Assembly (NCBI RefSeq): GCF_014200495.1
Contig: NZ_JACHBY010000010.1
Span: 95,750 to 159,749 of the forward strand
Origin: Mucilaginibacter geliditolerans
GTDB lineage: Bacteria > Bacteroidota > Bacteroidia > Sphingobacteriales > Sphingobacteriaceae
Direction of reading: 5' to 3'
Length of the DNA: 64,000 nt
Shown here piece by piece: positions 54,419 to 63,371 of the stretch (the first letter of the stretch is position 1; each line of letters opens with the position of its first letter). The notes under the pieces are model-generated. The model had not been told where the DNA came from and searched no databases. It saw nothing but the letters and a program-made list of their open reading frames with translations. The translations under genes and the position numbers were made by a program.

Positions 54419-55339
54419 ATGAGTTTAGTTGTTATTGGTACCGTAGCATTTGATGCTATTGAAACACCCTTTGGTAAAACGGATAAAATTGTTGGGGGGG
54501 CTGCCACTTACGCCAGCTTAGCCGCATCATATTTTTATGATGAGGTTAAAATTGTAGCCGTTGTGGGCGATGATTTTCCGCAAAGCGAGATAGAAGATTT
54601 CCATAATCACAACATCAGCACCGAAGGCTTGCAGGTAAAAGAAGGCGAAAAATCTTTCTTTTGGTCGGGCAAGTACCATAACGATATGAACAGCCGTGAT
54701 ACGCTGATAACCGAACTGAACGTATTAGCTGATTTCGACCCCATTATTCCTGAGAGTTACCAGGATTGCGAGTACCTGATGCTGGGTAACCTTACCCCGC
54801 AAGTGCAGCAAACCGTTATTAAACGCCTTAAAAACCGCCCCAAGCTTATTGTAATGGACACCATGAACTTTTGGATGGACATTGCCATGGACGACTTGCT
54901 GGAAACCATAAAGCTTATTGATGTATTAACCATTAACGATGCTGAGGCGCGCCAGCTTTCAAGCGAATTCTCATTGGTAAAGGCCGCCCGTAAAATATTA
55001 CAGATGGGACCAAAATACCTCATCATTAAAAAAGGTGAGCATGGCGCGTTACTGTTCAGCGATGACCTGGTATTCTCGGCGCCGGCATTGCCATTGGCTG
55101 ATGTATTTGACCCAACCGGCGCAGGCGATACCTTTGCAGGTGGTTTTATCGGTTACCTGGCAAAAGTGGGCACTATCAATTTCAATAACATGAAGAACGC
55201 TATCATATTCGGCTCGGCGCTGGCATCATTCTGTGTTGAGAAATTTGGCACCGAAAAGATCAGGAACCTCACACAGGAAGAAATAGCTGCAAGAGTAAAT
55301 GAATTTGTTACTTTATCGCAGTTTGCCATTATAGCGTAA
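54419..55339 (+). CDS. PfkB-family carbohydrate/nucleoside kinase
   Basis: 306 residues. N-terminal IGTVAFDAIETPFG and GGAATYASLAASYF blocks and the C-terminal anion-hole motif DPTGAGDTFAGGFIGYLA, with the catalytic Asp in GAGD, define a PfkB kinase. Substrate could be a sugar (ribokinase type) or adenosine. The start is the ATG at 54419; a TTG upstream in frame is less likely. It is followed 67 bases later by an aldo/keto reductase on the same strand. Nothing ties it to the PUL. Confidence 0.9.
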   Translation: MSLVVIGTVAFDAIETPFGKTDKIVGGAATYASLAASYFYDEVKIVAVVGDDFPQSEIEDFHNHNISTEGLQVKEGEKSFFWSGKYHNDMNSRDTLITELNVLADFDPIIPESYQDCEYLMLGNLTPQVQQTVIKRLKNRPKLIVMDTMNFWMDIAMDDLLETIKLIDVLTINDAEARQLSSEFSLVKAARKILQMGPKYLIIKKGEHGALLFSDDLVFSAPALPLADVFDPTGAGDTFAGGFIGYLAKVGTINFNNMKNAIIFGSALASFCVEKFGTEKIRNLTQEEIAARVNEFVTLSQFAIIA

Positions 55340-55406
55340 TTCTTACAATCGCTATAAAACAAGCAGCAGGTATAACCGTTTCCTGATTATATAGCAGCAA
55401 ACAATT

Positions 55407-56393
55407 ATGAAATACAGGGAACTTGGTAACACCGGCGAAAAATTATCGGCCATTGGCTTAGGCTGTATGGGCATGACCCATGCTTATGGCGACCGCGATG
55501 ATGCAGAATCAATCAAAGTACTGGAGCTGGCACTTGACCTCGGCATAAACTTTTGGGATACTGCCGATATTTACGGTCCGCATACCAATGAGGAACTGAT
55601 ATCAAAGATACTGGCGCCAAACCGCGATAAGGTTTTCATAGCCACTAAATTTGGTTTCCTTGCCCAAAAAGATGGTGAACGTAGTTTTGACGCTTCCCCC
55701 GCTTATGCAAAAAAGGCTGTTGAGGCCAGTTTAAAACGACTTAAGGTTGATGTGATCGATCTGTATTACGCCCATCGTATCGACCCAACTATACCACTTG
55801 AAGAAATGATTGGTGGCATGGCTGAACTGGTTAAAGAAGGCAAAGTGCGCTATCTTGGCCTTTCCGAAGCATCTGCCGAAACTCTGGAGCGTGCCTGCAA
55901 AGTTCATCCTATAGCTGCGCTGCAAAGCGAATACTCCCTGTTAACCCGTGATGCCGAATCGCAGATCATCCCGGCTTCCCGCAAACTGGGTATTGGTTTT
56001 GTGCCATTCAGCCCGCTTTCACGTGGATTATTCAGCGCTACTTTGCCAACGGATACTAATGAGTTTAAAGCCGATGATTTCAGGCACAGTATACCGCGCT
56101 TTAATGGCGAATACTATGAAAACAATACCAAACTAGCTGCAGATTTTGCAGGCATAGCTCACGATAAAGGCTGTACGCCAGCACAATTGGCGCTGGCATG
56201 GGTTTTAGCTCAGGGTGATGACATCATTCCCATCCCCGGCACTAAAAAGACAAAATATTTAAAAGAAAATGCTGCCTCGGTAGATATTAATTTGGGTGAT
56301 ACTGATTTTAAAGCAATCGAAACGGTGGTAAAGAAATATCCAAACACCGGCCCACGATATACTGAGGCCGCGATGAGTATGGTTAATAAATAG
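55407..56393 (+). CDS. Aldo/keto reductase
   Basis: 328 residues forming an NADPH-dependent TIM barrel. Readable blocks are LGNTGEKLSAIGLGCMGMTH, the Tyr of the tetrad in FWDTADIYGPHTNEELI, Lys in KVFIATKFGF, YYAHRIDPTIPLEEM and the cofactor block PIPGTKKTKYLKEN. It is normal in length and is typical of the AKR11-13 type. It reduces aldehydes or ketones; substrate unknown. It is convergent with the cytochrome b5-like gene, whose stop lies 2 bases away. Confidence 0.93.
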   Translation: MKYRELGNTGEKLSAIGLGCMGMTHAYGDRDDAESIKVLELALDLGINFWDTADIYGPHTNEELISKILAPNRDKVFIATKFGFLAQKDGERSFDASPAYAKKAVEASLKRLKVDVIDLYYAHRIDPTIPLEEMIGGMAELVKEGKVRYLGLSEASAETLERACKVHPIAALQSEYSLLTRDAESQIIPASRKLGIGFVPFSPLSRGLFSATLPTDTNEFKADDFRHSIPRFNGEYYENNTKLAADFAGIAHDKGCTPAQLALAWVLAQGDDIIPIPGTKKTKYLKENAASVDINLGDTDFKAIETVVKKYPNTGPRYTEAAMSMVNK

Positions 56394-56395
56394 GA

Positions 56396-56632
56396 TTATT
56401 TTAGCTTCGCTACGGCTTTAAATCTTTCAAAAACTTCATGTGTATGCGGTGCATCTATGAGCTCATCGGTAAGGTCCTGCCCTGCCCAGTGCTCATAGTG
56501 CTTGCCATTGCGCCAAAGGCGACTTTCGGTAACATCATATATAGTACCTTTATAAGCCACCCATATTTCGGGCTTATCCTGCCCGTTACGCAAGGCCAGT
56601 TGCGATTTAGTGTACTCCGGCAAATTTGTCAT
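56396..56632 (-). CDS. Cytochrome b5-like haem-binding domain protein
   Basis: 78 residues, a single b5 fold: YTKSQLALRNGQDKPEIWVA, IYDVTESRLWRNGKHYEHWA, then DELIDAPHTHEVFERF. HYEHWAGQDLT carries the first candidate haem ligand; the second would be in the PHTHEVF segment. The family is small and soluble and moves electrons. It overlaps the lycopene cyclase-like gene upstream by 26 bases, so it is co-translated with it and could serve a carotenoid-modifying oxidase. Confidence 0.82.
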   Translation of the reverse strand: MTNLPEYTKSQLALRNGQDKPEIWVAYKGTIYDVTESRLWRNGKHYEHWAGQDLTDELIDAPHTHEVFERFKAVAKLK

Positions 56633-57314
56633 AATGTACTTTTATAACCCTCTTTCTAAAGTACTCAAAAAAACCAATGTTCATGAGCAATAGCGCCATC
56701 ATATAAAAATGATCCTCAACAGGTATTGTGCCTATACGCCTGTCTAACATTTCAGTGTTATTGTATATAACCACAGGCAAACCGGTAAGTATTCCATTAA
56801 TAATGTAAAACGGTATAAGCGCCACCGCATACGTTACATAAAAACGGCTAAGCCAGCGCACCTTATAAATAAACTGGAACAATATCACCAGAAAAGCAAC
56901 CAACGTAAAAGCAACCCGGGTATATAGGCGGTGATGGTAAAATATAAGTACCAGTATAGAGAATATGATAATGAGGTTTGAGATGACGCGGGTAAGGCGC
57001 ATTTCCATCTCCCGTTTTACATAATAATTTAAGCAGGCATAAATAAATATACAGGCAAACGGTACAGTTAAAAAAAAGAAGATCTCCTCAACAGGCAGAT
57101 GTAAAATGGTAAATCCTGTTACATAATTGCTGTTGAAACTCCATACACCCTTCAATGTAAAAAGCACATCCCAGAACAAGAAAACGAGGCCCGTTATTGC
57201 CATGCCCGGCCAAATAAATTTCCAGCTTTTGTGAAACTGCACCCGCTTGTCAAAAGATAAAGCAAGGGGGAAAAGCAGGGTGAGAAAATTGATCAGTAAA
57301 TAGGTAAACTTCAT
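56607..57314 (-). CDS. crtYcd: Lycopene cyclase of the CrtYcd type (fused small-subunit domains)
   Basis: 235 residues with about six or seven membrane helices. Two CrtYc/CrtYd-type repeats are fused; the signatures LPVEEIFFFLTVPFAC and GTIPVEDHFYMM are one in each half. Lycopene cyclases of this type close the end rings of carotenoids in the membrane. It lies downstream of phytoene synthase and is co-directional, and it overlaps the cytochrome b5-like gene. The ring type (beta or other) is not readable. Confidence 0.85.
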   Translation of the reverse strand: MKFTYLLINFLTLLFPLALSFDKRVQFHKSWKFIWPGMAITGLVFLFWDVLFTLKGVWSFNSNYVTGFTILHLPVEEIFFFLTVPFACIFIYACLNYYVKREMEMRLTRVISNLIIIFSILVLIFYHHRLYTRVAFTLVAFLVILFQFIYKVRWLSRFYVTYAVALIPFYIINGILTGLPVVIYNNTEMLDRRIGTIPVEDHFYMMALLLMNIGFFEYFRKRVIKVHYDKFAGVH

Positions 57315-57389
57315 TAAAAACGGTTAACAGCTTAATATAGGCATTTCTTGGTAATATTACAGTATTGGGATGCTGCAAGCACAAAATTA

Positions 57390-58223
57390 TCAAATAGTGT
57401 TTAGCTTTTGTTTGATAAGCGCCGTACAGTAGATAGACATTTTGCGGGTATCAGAAATGCGGACCCGCTTTTGCATTAGGGCAATGGCAGATATGCTGGT
57501 TATTTTTTTAAATAGCTGCAAATAATAGGAATAAGCAATATAAACACCCAGCCTACAGCCATGCGGCAATCGTTTTATGCCCTCAAAACCATCATCAAAA
57601 TCTTTTTTTATGTCCGCCTCAATACGGTGCTTGTCAGCCTCGGTAAAATTTTTAAAATCGATACCCGGGAAATATGTACGGCCCCGTTCTTCAAGGTCGG
57701 CTTTTACATCCCGCAAAAAATTAACTTTCTGAAATGCTGAGCCCAGACTGCAGGCGTTAGGCAATAGCTTACGGTATAATTGCTCATCATCACCACAAAA
57801 AACCTTAAGGCACATCAAGCCAACCACCTCAGCCGAACCAAAAATGTAAGTTTTGTAAGCTTCGGTGTTATAGGTCTTTTTATCCAGGTCCATTTCCATT
57901 GATAGCAGGAAAGCGTCTATCAGTTCCGGAGCTATTTCGTAATCATTTACTACTATCTGAAAGGAATTTAAGATAGGGTTTAAGCTGATCCTTTGTTCAA
58001 TGGCGTTAAAGGTTTCCAGCCTGAAATTCCTGATCAGTTGCTGCTTATCGTAATAATGAAAAGTATCCACTATTTCATCAGCAAGCCGCACAAAACCGTA
58101 AATACCATATACCGGGTTTCTGAATTTTTTATCGAAAGCTTTTATTCCTGTGCTGAATGAAGTGCTGTATCTGGCGGTTACCAACTTACTGCATTCAAAG
58201 CAGGTTTCATTATACAGGTTCAT
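57390..58223 (-). CDS. crtB: Phytoene synthase
   Basis: 277 residues, alpha-helical isoprenoid synthase fold. The first aspartate-rich motif is RLADEIVDTFHYYD and the second is FLRDVKADLEERGRTYFPG, with the expected spacing. It condenses two geranylgeranyl diphosphates to phytoene. It is divergent from crtI, with only 101 bases between the starts, so a shared control region is likely. Confidence 0.93.
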   Translation of the reverse strand: MNLYNETCFECSKLVTARYSTSFSTGIKAFDKKFRNPVYGIYGFVRLADEIVDTFHYYDKQQLIRNFRLETFNAIEQRISLNPILNSFQIVVNDYEIAPELIDAFLLSMEMDLDKKTYNTEAYKTYIFGSAEVVGLMCLKVFCGDDEQLYRKLLPNACSLGSAFQKVNFLRDVKADLEERGRTYFPGIDFKNFTEADKHRIEADIKKDFDDGFEGIKRLPHGCRLGVYIAYSYYLQLFKKITSISAIALMQKRVRISDTRKMSIYCTALIKQKLNTI

Positions 58224-58324
58224 TTTCTCGTGTGCACATTATATACAATATTACAAAATTACGCGGGCATTTGTTTGTAAACCGCCGCAAAACTATTTAC
58301 TACCTTAGGCGCTGAAAACAACAA

Positions 58325-59806
58325 ATGAATAAGAGTAAACATGTTATAGTGATCGGCGCAGGCTTCGCCGGATTATCGGCTGCATGTGTGTTGGCAAAAG
58401 CGGGTTTTAAGGTTACCGTACTGGAAAAAAACGACCAACCAGGTGGTCGTGCAAGGGTTTGGGAGCAGGACGGGTTTAAGTTTGACATGGGGCCAAGCTG
58501 GTATTGGATGCCCGATGTTTTCGAAAATTTCTTCGCCTTGTTCGGTAAAAAACCGCAGGATTTCTATGAGCTAAAAAGACTCGATCCCGCTTACCGTGTT
58601 TATTTTGATAAAGATGAAACCATGGACATACCCGCAAGTATGACCGAACTGGAAACACTTTTTGAAAGCATAGAACCCGGCAGTGGTAATAAGTTAAAGG
58701 AGTTTTTAGCCCAGGCTCGATACAAATATGAAGTGGGCATGGGTGAATATGTTTTTCGCCCGTCGCATACCCTTGGGGAGTTTATTGATTGGAACCTGAT
58801 CCGTAAAAGTTTTAGCATGCAATTGCTGACCAGCATGAGCAAACATGTGCGCAAATATTTTAAGGATCCGAGGCTGATAAAATTATTGGAATTTCCGGTG
58901 CTGTTCCTCGGCACAAAACCACAGGACACCCCCGCCATGTATAGCATGATGAACTACGCCGACCTGGTTTTAGGGACCTGGTACCCCATGGGCGGCATGA
59001 ACGAAATTGTAAAAGCAATGGTTAACGTTGCCGTAGAATTGGGTGTTGAGATAAAACTAAATACTGAGGTTACAAAGATTGATGTAGCCGATAAACTGGT
59101 TAACCAGATACAAACCAACAAAGGCATTTTTAATGCTGATTTTGTAATAGCAGGTGCTGATTATGAGCATGTAGATCAACGATTGATAACTGAGCCCAAC
59201 CGCAATTATGATCGTAAATATTGGGATAGTAGAACTATGTCGCCATCGGCACTGTTGTTTTACATCGGTATAAATAAAAAACTGGGTGATATTAAGCATC
59301 ACAATTTATTTTTTGATGAGGACTTTGAGCAACATGCCAAAGAGATATACACTACACCCAAATGGCCGGAGAAGCCATTATTCTATGTTTGCTGTCCTTC
59401 AAAAACTGATGATATGGTAGCACCTGCCGGTTGTGAAAACCTGTTCTTCCTGATCCCCTTAGCACCCGGACTGGAAGACAGCGAAACCCTGCGTGAACAA
59501 TACTTTGATGTGATCATAAATCGCTTTGAAAAAATTACCGGCGAAAGCATAAAGCACAACATCATAGTAAAGCGCAGTTACGCCATGAATGATTTTAAAG
59601 CCGATTATCATTCCTTTAAAGGCAATGCTTACGGACTGGCGAATACATTAGGACAAACGGCTTTCTTTAAGCCAGCTATGCGGGCAAAACATATTAAAAA
59701 CCTGCTATACACCGGGCAGTTGACCGTACCCGGGCCAGGTGTGCCGCCTGCGTTGATATCGGGGCAAGTAGCGGCGGGTGAAGCGATGAAGTATTTTGAG
59801 AGATAA
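58325..59806 (+). CDS. crtI: Phytoene desaturase
   Basis: 493 residues. An N-terminal FAD-binding motif (VIVIGAGFAGLSAACVLAKA, then PGGRARVWEQDGFKFDMG) and the C-terminal FAD block GPGVPPALISGQVAAGEA frame a CrtI-type flavoprotein of normal length. It makes the double bonds of lycopene or neurosporene from phytoene. It is divergent from crtB, and these with crtYcd form a short carotenoid pathway. The start is the ATG at 58325. Confidence 0.94.
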   Translation: MNKSKHVIVIGAGFAGLSAACVLAKAGFKVTVLEKNDQPGGRARVWEQDGFKFDMGPSWYWMPDVFENFFALFGKKPQDFYELKRLDPAYRVYFDKDETMDIPASMTELETLFESIEPGSGNKLKEFLAQARYKYEVGMGEYVFRPSHTLGEFIDWNLIRKSFSMQLLTSMSKHVRKYFKDPRLIKLLEFPVLFLGTKPQDTPAMYSMMNYADLVLGTWYPMGGMNEIVKAMVNVAVELGVEIKLNTEVTKIDVADKLVNQIQTNKGIFNADFVIAGADYEHVDQRLITEPNRNYDRKYWDSRTMSPSALLFYIGINKKLGDIKHHNLFFDEDFEQHAKEIYTTPKWPEKPLFYVCCPSKTDDMVAPAGCENLFFLIPLAPGLEDSETLREQYFDVIINRFEKITGESIKHNIIVKRSYAMNDFKADYHSFKGNAYGLANTLGQTAFFKPAMRAKHIKNLLYTGQLTVPGPGVPPALISGQVAAGEAMKYFER

Positions 59807-59822
59807 CAATTACTCTAACCCT

Positions 59823-59915
59823 ATTGTCATTTCGACCGGAGGGAGAAATCTTCTGCAATTTGCAAAGTGAATAGGCAAGGTGAAGAAGATTTCTCCCTCC
59901 GGTCGAAATGACAAT
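59823..59915. repeat. REP-like element, 32-bp perfect inverted repeat
   Basis: Arms 59823-59854 and 59884-59915 are exact reverse complements, with a 29-base loop. The arms begin ATTGTCATTTCGACCGG. It lies just past the crtI stop and may also end transcription from that side. Such extragenic palindromes are common in Sphingobacteriaceae; copy number cannot be judged here. Confidence 0.85.
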
Positions 59916-59941
59916 TTGGAATATAGTAGAAAAATCCGGAC

Positions 59942-59971
59942 AAAAAAATAGCCCGGCGTCAGGCCGGGCTA
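59942..59971 (-). terminator. Intrinsic terminator of the DUF4136-type gene
   Basis: A 9-bp stem TAGCCCGGC/GCCGGGCTA with a 5-base loop, followed on the minus strand by seven T. It is 30 bases past the stop at 60001. Confidence 0.9.
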
Positions 59972-60000
59972 CCAATTGCTGTTGAGTTGCTTATCAATAG

Positions 60001-60699
60001 TTAAGAGCTCATGGTATGATACATGTAATTACCGTTGCTTGGTGGAACAGTTTGTAATTGTTTGAGTATACCATCAACAACCTTAGGGAGGTCGTCAACA
60101 TTCTTTTTAGGGTCGCTATGAACTTCACCAACGCCATAGCCACGCCATACTACTTTTCTTGTTCTTCTATCTATCAGATCTATAATTAAAGTACCTTCTT
60201 TATAATGTTCCTGGTCGGCATAAGTTATACCGCCTGAGTAGGCAAACGGAGCTCCGAAAGCATAGTAATACGGACGGTATCCATATCCCCAGCCACCGTA
60301 GAAACCACCATAACCACCACGCCAGCCATAATAGCCACCCCAGCCTAATCCCCAACCGGCATACGGACCGTAAAAGCCATAATTGGTATAATAAGTTGTT
60401 CTTGATCCTCTGCCAACTGTAGTGGTATAGCTAACCAGCAGATCGGGCTGTTTTTGCTGCAAGCTTAAACCTTTGCTTTGCAATGCCAGGGTTGTTGCAT
60501 CCTTAATATTGGCATCTGCCGTACTGTTAAGGCTTACAATGTTATTAACCTTTGCGGTACCTGCAGGTATCCATGCAAAAGTGCGGTAACCGCTCATGTT
60601 GGTTTTGTTAAGGCCGGCAGTATAATAGTTGTAACTGGTACAGGCTGATAATCCCGACAGGATTAAAAATAACAGCCCTAAATAGATCGATCTTTTCAT
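60001..60699 (-). CDS. DUF4136-type lipoprotein
   Basis: 232 residues with the lipobox LSAC (Cys20). The fold pattern (YNYYTAGLNKTNMSGYRTFAW, then ADANIKDATTLALQSKGLSL and PDLLVSYTTTVG, later GTLIIDLIDRRTRKVVWRG) is that of DUF4136 proteins. A central Gly/Tyr/Trp-rich stretch at about 110-155 is low complexity. Family function is not known; proteins of this type sit in the periplasm or outer membrane. It is transcribed alone. Confidence 0.82.
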   Translation of the reverse strand: MKRSIYLGLLFLILSGLSACTSYNYYTAGLNKTNMSGYRTFAWIPAGTAKVNNIVSLNSTADANIKDATTLALQSKGLSLQQKQPDLLVSYTTTVGRGSRTTYYTNYGFYGPYAGWGLGWGGYYGWRGGYGGFYGGWGYGYRPYYYAFGAPFAYSGGITYADQEHYKEGTLIIDLIDRRTRKVVWRGYGVGEVHSDPKKNVDDLPKVVDGILKQLQTVPPSNGNYMYHTMSS

Positions 60700-61019
60700 G
60701 GTTCGTAGCCCTCGTTGAATTATATATGGTTAGACAACTTTATTGTAAAAGGTTTAACCACTAAATTAAATATTTTTTAATAAAATAATCGCTACACAAA
60801 TCTATCAAATTGCCAGCCAATGTTGCTGGTACACAGGTAATTTTTTTGATATAAACTGGAGTAGATTTCTTTGTTTTTTTAAGTGAGGTGGATTGTGCGA
60901 TTCCTTCCCAGGGGAAGGGAAGGTAGGGGTTTATGCAATCGCATCTGGTGTAGAAACGCCTCCCTGCCACTGCACTATCCTGCGCACCCCCTCCCAAGGG
61001 AGGGAATTTAAAAAAAGCG
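60700..61019. repeat. Intergenic region with a degenerate inverted repeat
   Basis: 320 bases without a gene. Between about 60897 and 61008 a C/G-rich segment has opposed arms (CCCAGGGGAAGGGAAGG and CCCTCCCAAGGGAGGG), probably an interspersed extragenic element. Its left part is AT-rich and would carry the DUF4136 gene promoter. Confidence 0.45.
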
Positions 61020-63125
61020 TTAAATCTCTCCTTCGCGTTTTCTTATAAACCATTCAGTACTTAACAAGGCAAGAATTACGATAAAAATCCATTTCACATC
61101 TATCATATCGCTATAATGTTTATCCTGGTAAACAACGGTTTTAATGTTATCATTTTTGCGGATCAGATCAGCAAGCTGGTTTATTTGTGATGGCAACAGC
61201 ATTTGTCCGCCGGATTGTTTGGCCATGTTATTTAGCAGTTGGTGATTGGCTGCGCTCTGGCGCGTTTCAAGATTGAGGGCTTTTACGGTTAGTTGTCCGC
61301 TTGCAGTAAATGAATGGAGACCCACTTTTGTTGTAGCTGAGTAAGCATACTCCCCTACCGGCAATGCGCCCGCATCCAGCTGGTAGCTTTGCCCGCTCCG
61401 GGTAAACAGGAAGCTATAGTTTTTACCGTCAACGCTTTTCAAGTTTATCTTAACATCAGGTGTATTGATCAGTTCGAGCGCATCATTGTATAACTCCGCA
61501 TTCAGGATCACATTCTCGCCTTCATCAAACACATTTTTAGCCGGATAAACCCTGAATTGCTGGCGATTTGCGTTGGCCGTAAGGTATTGCACACTTTGGC
61601 TTAATAGTTCTTCCATAGCGTGGTGATTACCGTTGGCTTTATATTCGGCCAGTTGCCAGCGCCACAGGCCTTCGCCAGTGAGAATGCCTGTACGTTTTCC
61701 GGCTTCGTCGCTAAATGATAACAGCGGGTAAGTGGTTAAAACATTCCCTATCTTTTGCTTAAACAAAACCTGGTTTGCAGGTGCCGATGTATAACTGCCA
61801 AAAGGCGCCATTAATGGCGGAAACGTGCTGATCTTTTGCCGGGTTGAATCGGTGAGTGTAAAAGCCGAAAACTCTGGCACCGGCTGCGCGAATACCTCCT
61901 GCATTTCGGCCCTGCCACTGCTTATTTTAATAGCCTGTTGCTGATTGTTAAAATCCTGCAGATCCGATTGCCCGCCCAGCATATACCAAACCGGCATTTT
62001 TGTTTTTGCCAGACTTTGCAACAAGCCAGAATTACCGGGTGTTAACTGGTAAAGAATAACTAAACTATAATCGCCGATCTTTAAGGTTGATAGATCGGAT
62101 AATAACGTTGTTTTCACCTCAAAGTTACGGTTGCTTTCAATGCCTTGTTTTATAACGCTTACATCCGGGTGCGGGCCGTTGTATACCAGCAATATTCTCT
62201 GTTTGGCATCCAGCACCTCTACATAAATGGTCTCGCTGTTGTTTTGGGTGGATAGCTCATTACTAACAGGCGCAATGCTGATGTTAAATTTACGGACGCC
62301 TTTTCTATCAGCGCTAAGCTTTATAGGCACTAGTTTTTGAAAAGCATCTGAATTTACCGGGATGTTTTCAGCAGCTACCTGTTTTCCATCCTCAGTTACG
62401 GTTAAACGCATGGTTTCACCTTTGCTTTGGTAGGCTTCGGCTAAAACTTCTATCTCAAAGTCGTTGCCTAAAAAGGCAGTTTTGTTGTAGTTTACGTTAG
62501 CTATCAGCAGATCACGTTTAGGCGTAGTATCACCTAAAGCAACCGTATAAATGGTAGTTTTAAAATTACGCGCCTCATATTGCGGATCGCTACCCTGGTT
62601 GTAGAGGCCATCGGTAGCCAGTACTATCGCGCCAATGTTTTGATTTACATACTGCTCATTCAACTGTTTAAGCGCTGCGGAAATATCGGTTTGCTTACCG
62701 TTAAATTTATTGGAGAGCCCGCTATGAAGTGTTTTATCAAAGTTGAATTCGTGCACCTCGTAGTTATCGCCAAGGGTGGATTTAACTTTATCTAAAGCTC
62801 CCTCTAAATCTCCTTCGCTGGTTAGCGGAGAGACTTTATTATTTGGTGACGGAAAAAGCTTTACTGATTCTGAATTATCCTGCAAAATTAAAACCAGCGG
62901 TTTCTCGGATTTATAACCTACTGATTTTAACATCGGAGCCAGTAAAAGCAACGCTATAATAGCTACAGCTAAAGCCCGTACAACTGATAATGCATATCTG
63001 AATTTATCGCCCAGGTTTATCGGAGACCGATACATGAGCCAGGCATACAAAACGCCAAGCAACAAGCAGGCCAATGCCCACCATCCCGAAACCGCTCCCC
63101 ATGTTATTGAAAATAAAAACAGCAT
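61020..63125 (-). CDS. vWA-domain membrane protein (BatA-like layout)
   Basis: About 701 residues: two N-terminal helices (6-32 and 45-65), then a vWA domain with the MIDAS motif DNSES (about 83-87) and VLATDGLYNQGSD. Long beta-rich extracytoplasmic domains follow, and a C-terminal helix (VKWIFIVILALLSTEWF) ends in RKREGEI. The family is widespread in Bacteroidota and usually described as a hypothetical vWA or glutamine-amidotransferase-like protein; its function is unknown. I use the ATG at 63125; an in-frame TTG at 63137 would add four residues. The ATG sits in a perfect hairpin (63115-63150), listed separately. Confidence 0.8.
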   Translation of the reverse strand: MLFLFSITWGAVSGWWALACLLLGVLYAWLMYRSPINLGDKFRYALSVVRALAVAIIALLLLAPMLKSVGYKSEKPLVLILQDNSESVKLFPSPNNKVSPLTSEGDLEGALDKVKSTLGDNYEVHEFNFDKTLHSGLSNKFNGKQTDISAALKQLNEQYVNQNIGAIVLATDGLYNQGSDPQYEARNFKTTIYTVALGDTTPKRDLLIANVNYNKTAFLGNDFEIEVLAEAYQSKGETMRLTVTEDGKQVAAENIPVNSDAFQKLVPIKLSADRKGVRKFNISIAPVSNELSTQNNSETIYVEVLDAKQRILLVYNGPHPDVSVIKQGIESNRNFEVKTTLLSDLSTLKIGDYSLVILYQLTPGNSGLLQSLAKTKMPVWYMLGGQSDLQDFNNQQQAIKISSGRAEMQEVFAQPVPEFSAFTLTDSTRQKISTFPPLMAPFGSYTSAPANQVLFKQKIGNVLTTYPLLSFSDEAGKRTGILTGEGLWRWQLAEYKANGNHHAMEELLSQSVQYLTANANRQQFRVYPAKNVFDEGENVILNAELYNDALELINTPDVKINLKSVDGKNYSFLFTRSGQSYQLDAGALPVGEYAYSATTKVGLHSFTASGQLTVKALNLETRQSAANHQLLNNMAKQSGGQMLLPSQINQLADLIRKNDNIKTVVYQDKHYSDMIDVKWIFIVILALLSTEWFIRKREGEI

Positions 63126-63150
63126 ATCTGTATCCAAATATGCTGTTTTT
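63115..63150. promoter_or_regulatory. Hairpin enclosing the vWA gene start codon
   Basis: A 13-bp perfect stem (AAAAACAGCATAT with its complement) and a 10-base loop; the ATG of the vWA gene is in the 3' arm as read on the minus strand. The T-run lies inside the arm and continues past it, so it also resembles a terminator or attenuator. It could alternatively be a bidirectional terminator whose T-run happens to begin the gene. Confidence 0.5.
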
Positions 63151-63170
63151 TATGTTGAACTTAATAAAAA

Positions 63171-63253
63171 TTGTCATTCTGAGTGATAACGAAGAAACTA
63201 TCCGCGTTTCTCTGGTGCTTGTAGAATAGATGCTTCGTACCTCAGCATGACAA
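63171..63253. repeat. REP-like inverted repeat
   Basis: The outer arms TTGTCATTCTGAG and CTCAGCATGACAA pair at 12 of 13 positions, with partial pairing further in (ACGAAG/CTTCGT). It is an extragenic element of a kind different from the one at 59823. Confidence 0.6.
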
Positions 63254-63275
63254 GGTGGGTATAATATTTTACCCT

Positions 63276-63337
63276 TTGTTTGTGTCCCCACAAACAACCC
63301 GCTAACACTTGTTACTGGCCAATGTTTGTAAGGACAC
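63276..63337. repeat. Short interspersed repeat, copy 1
   Basis: A 62-base unit with inverted arms (TTTGTGTCCCCACAAAC and GTTTGTAAGGACAC). It shares most positions, with a 2-base gap, with copy 2 at 63848, in direct orientation. The two copies flank the small gene at 63372. Confidence 0.75.
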
Positions 63338-63371
63338 AAACAACGGGAAAACGTGTAGTGTGTTAGAAATT

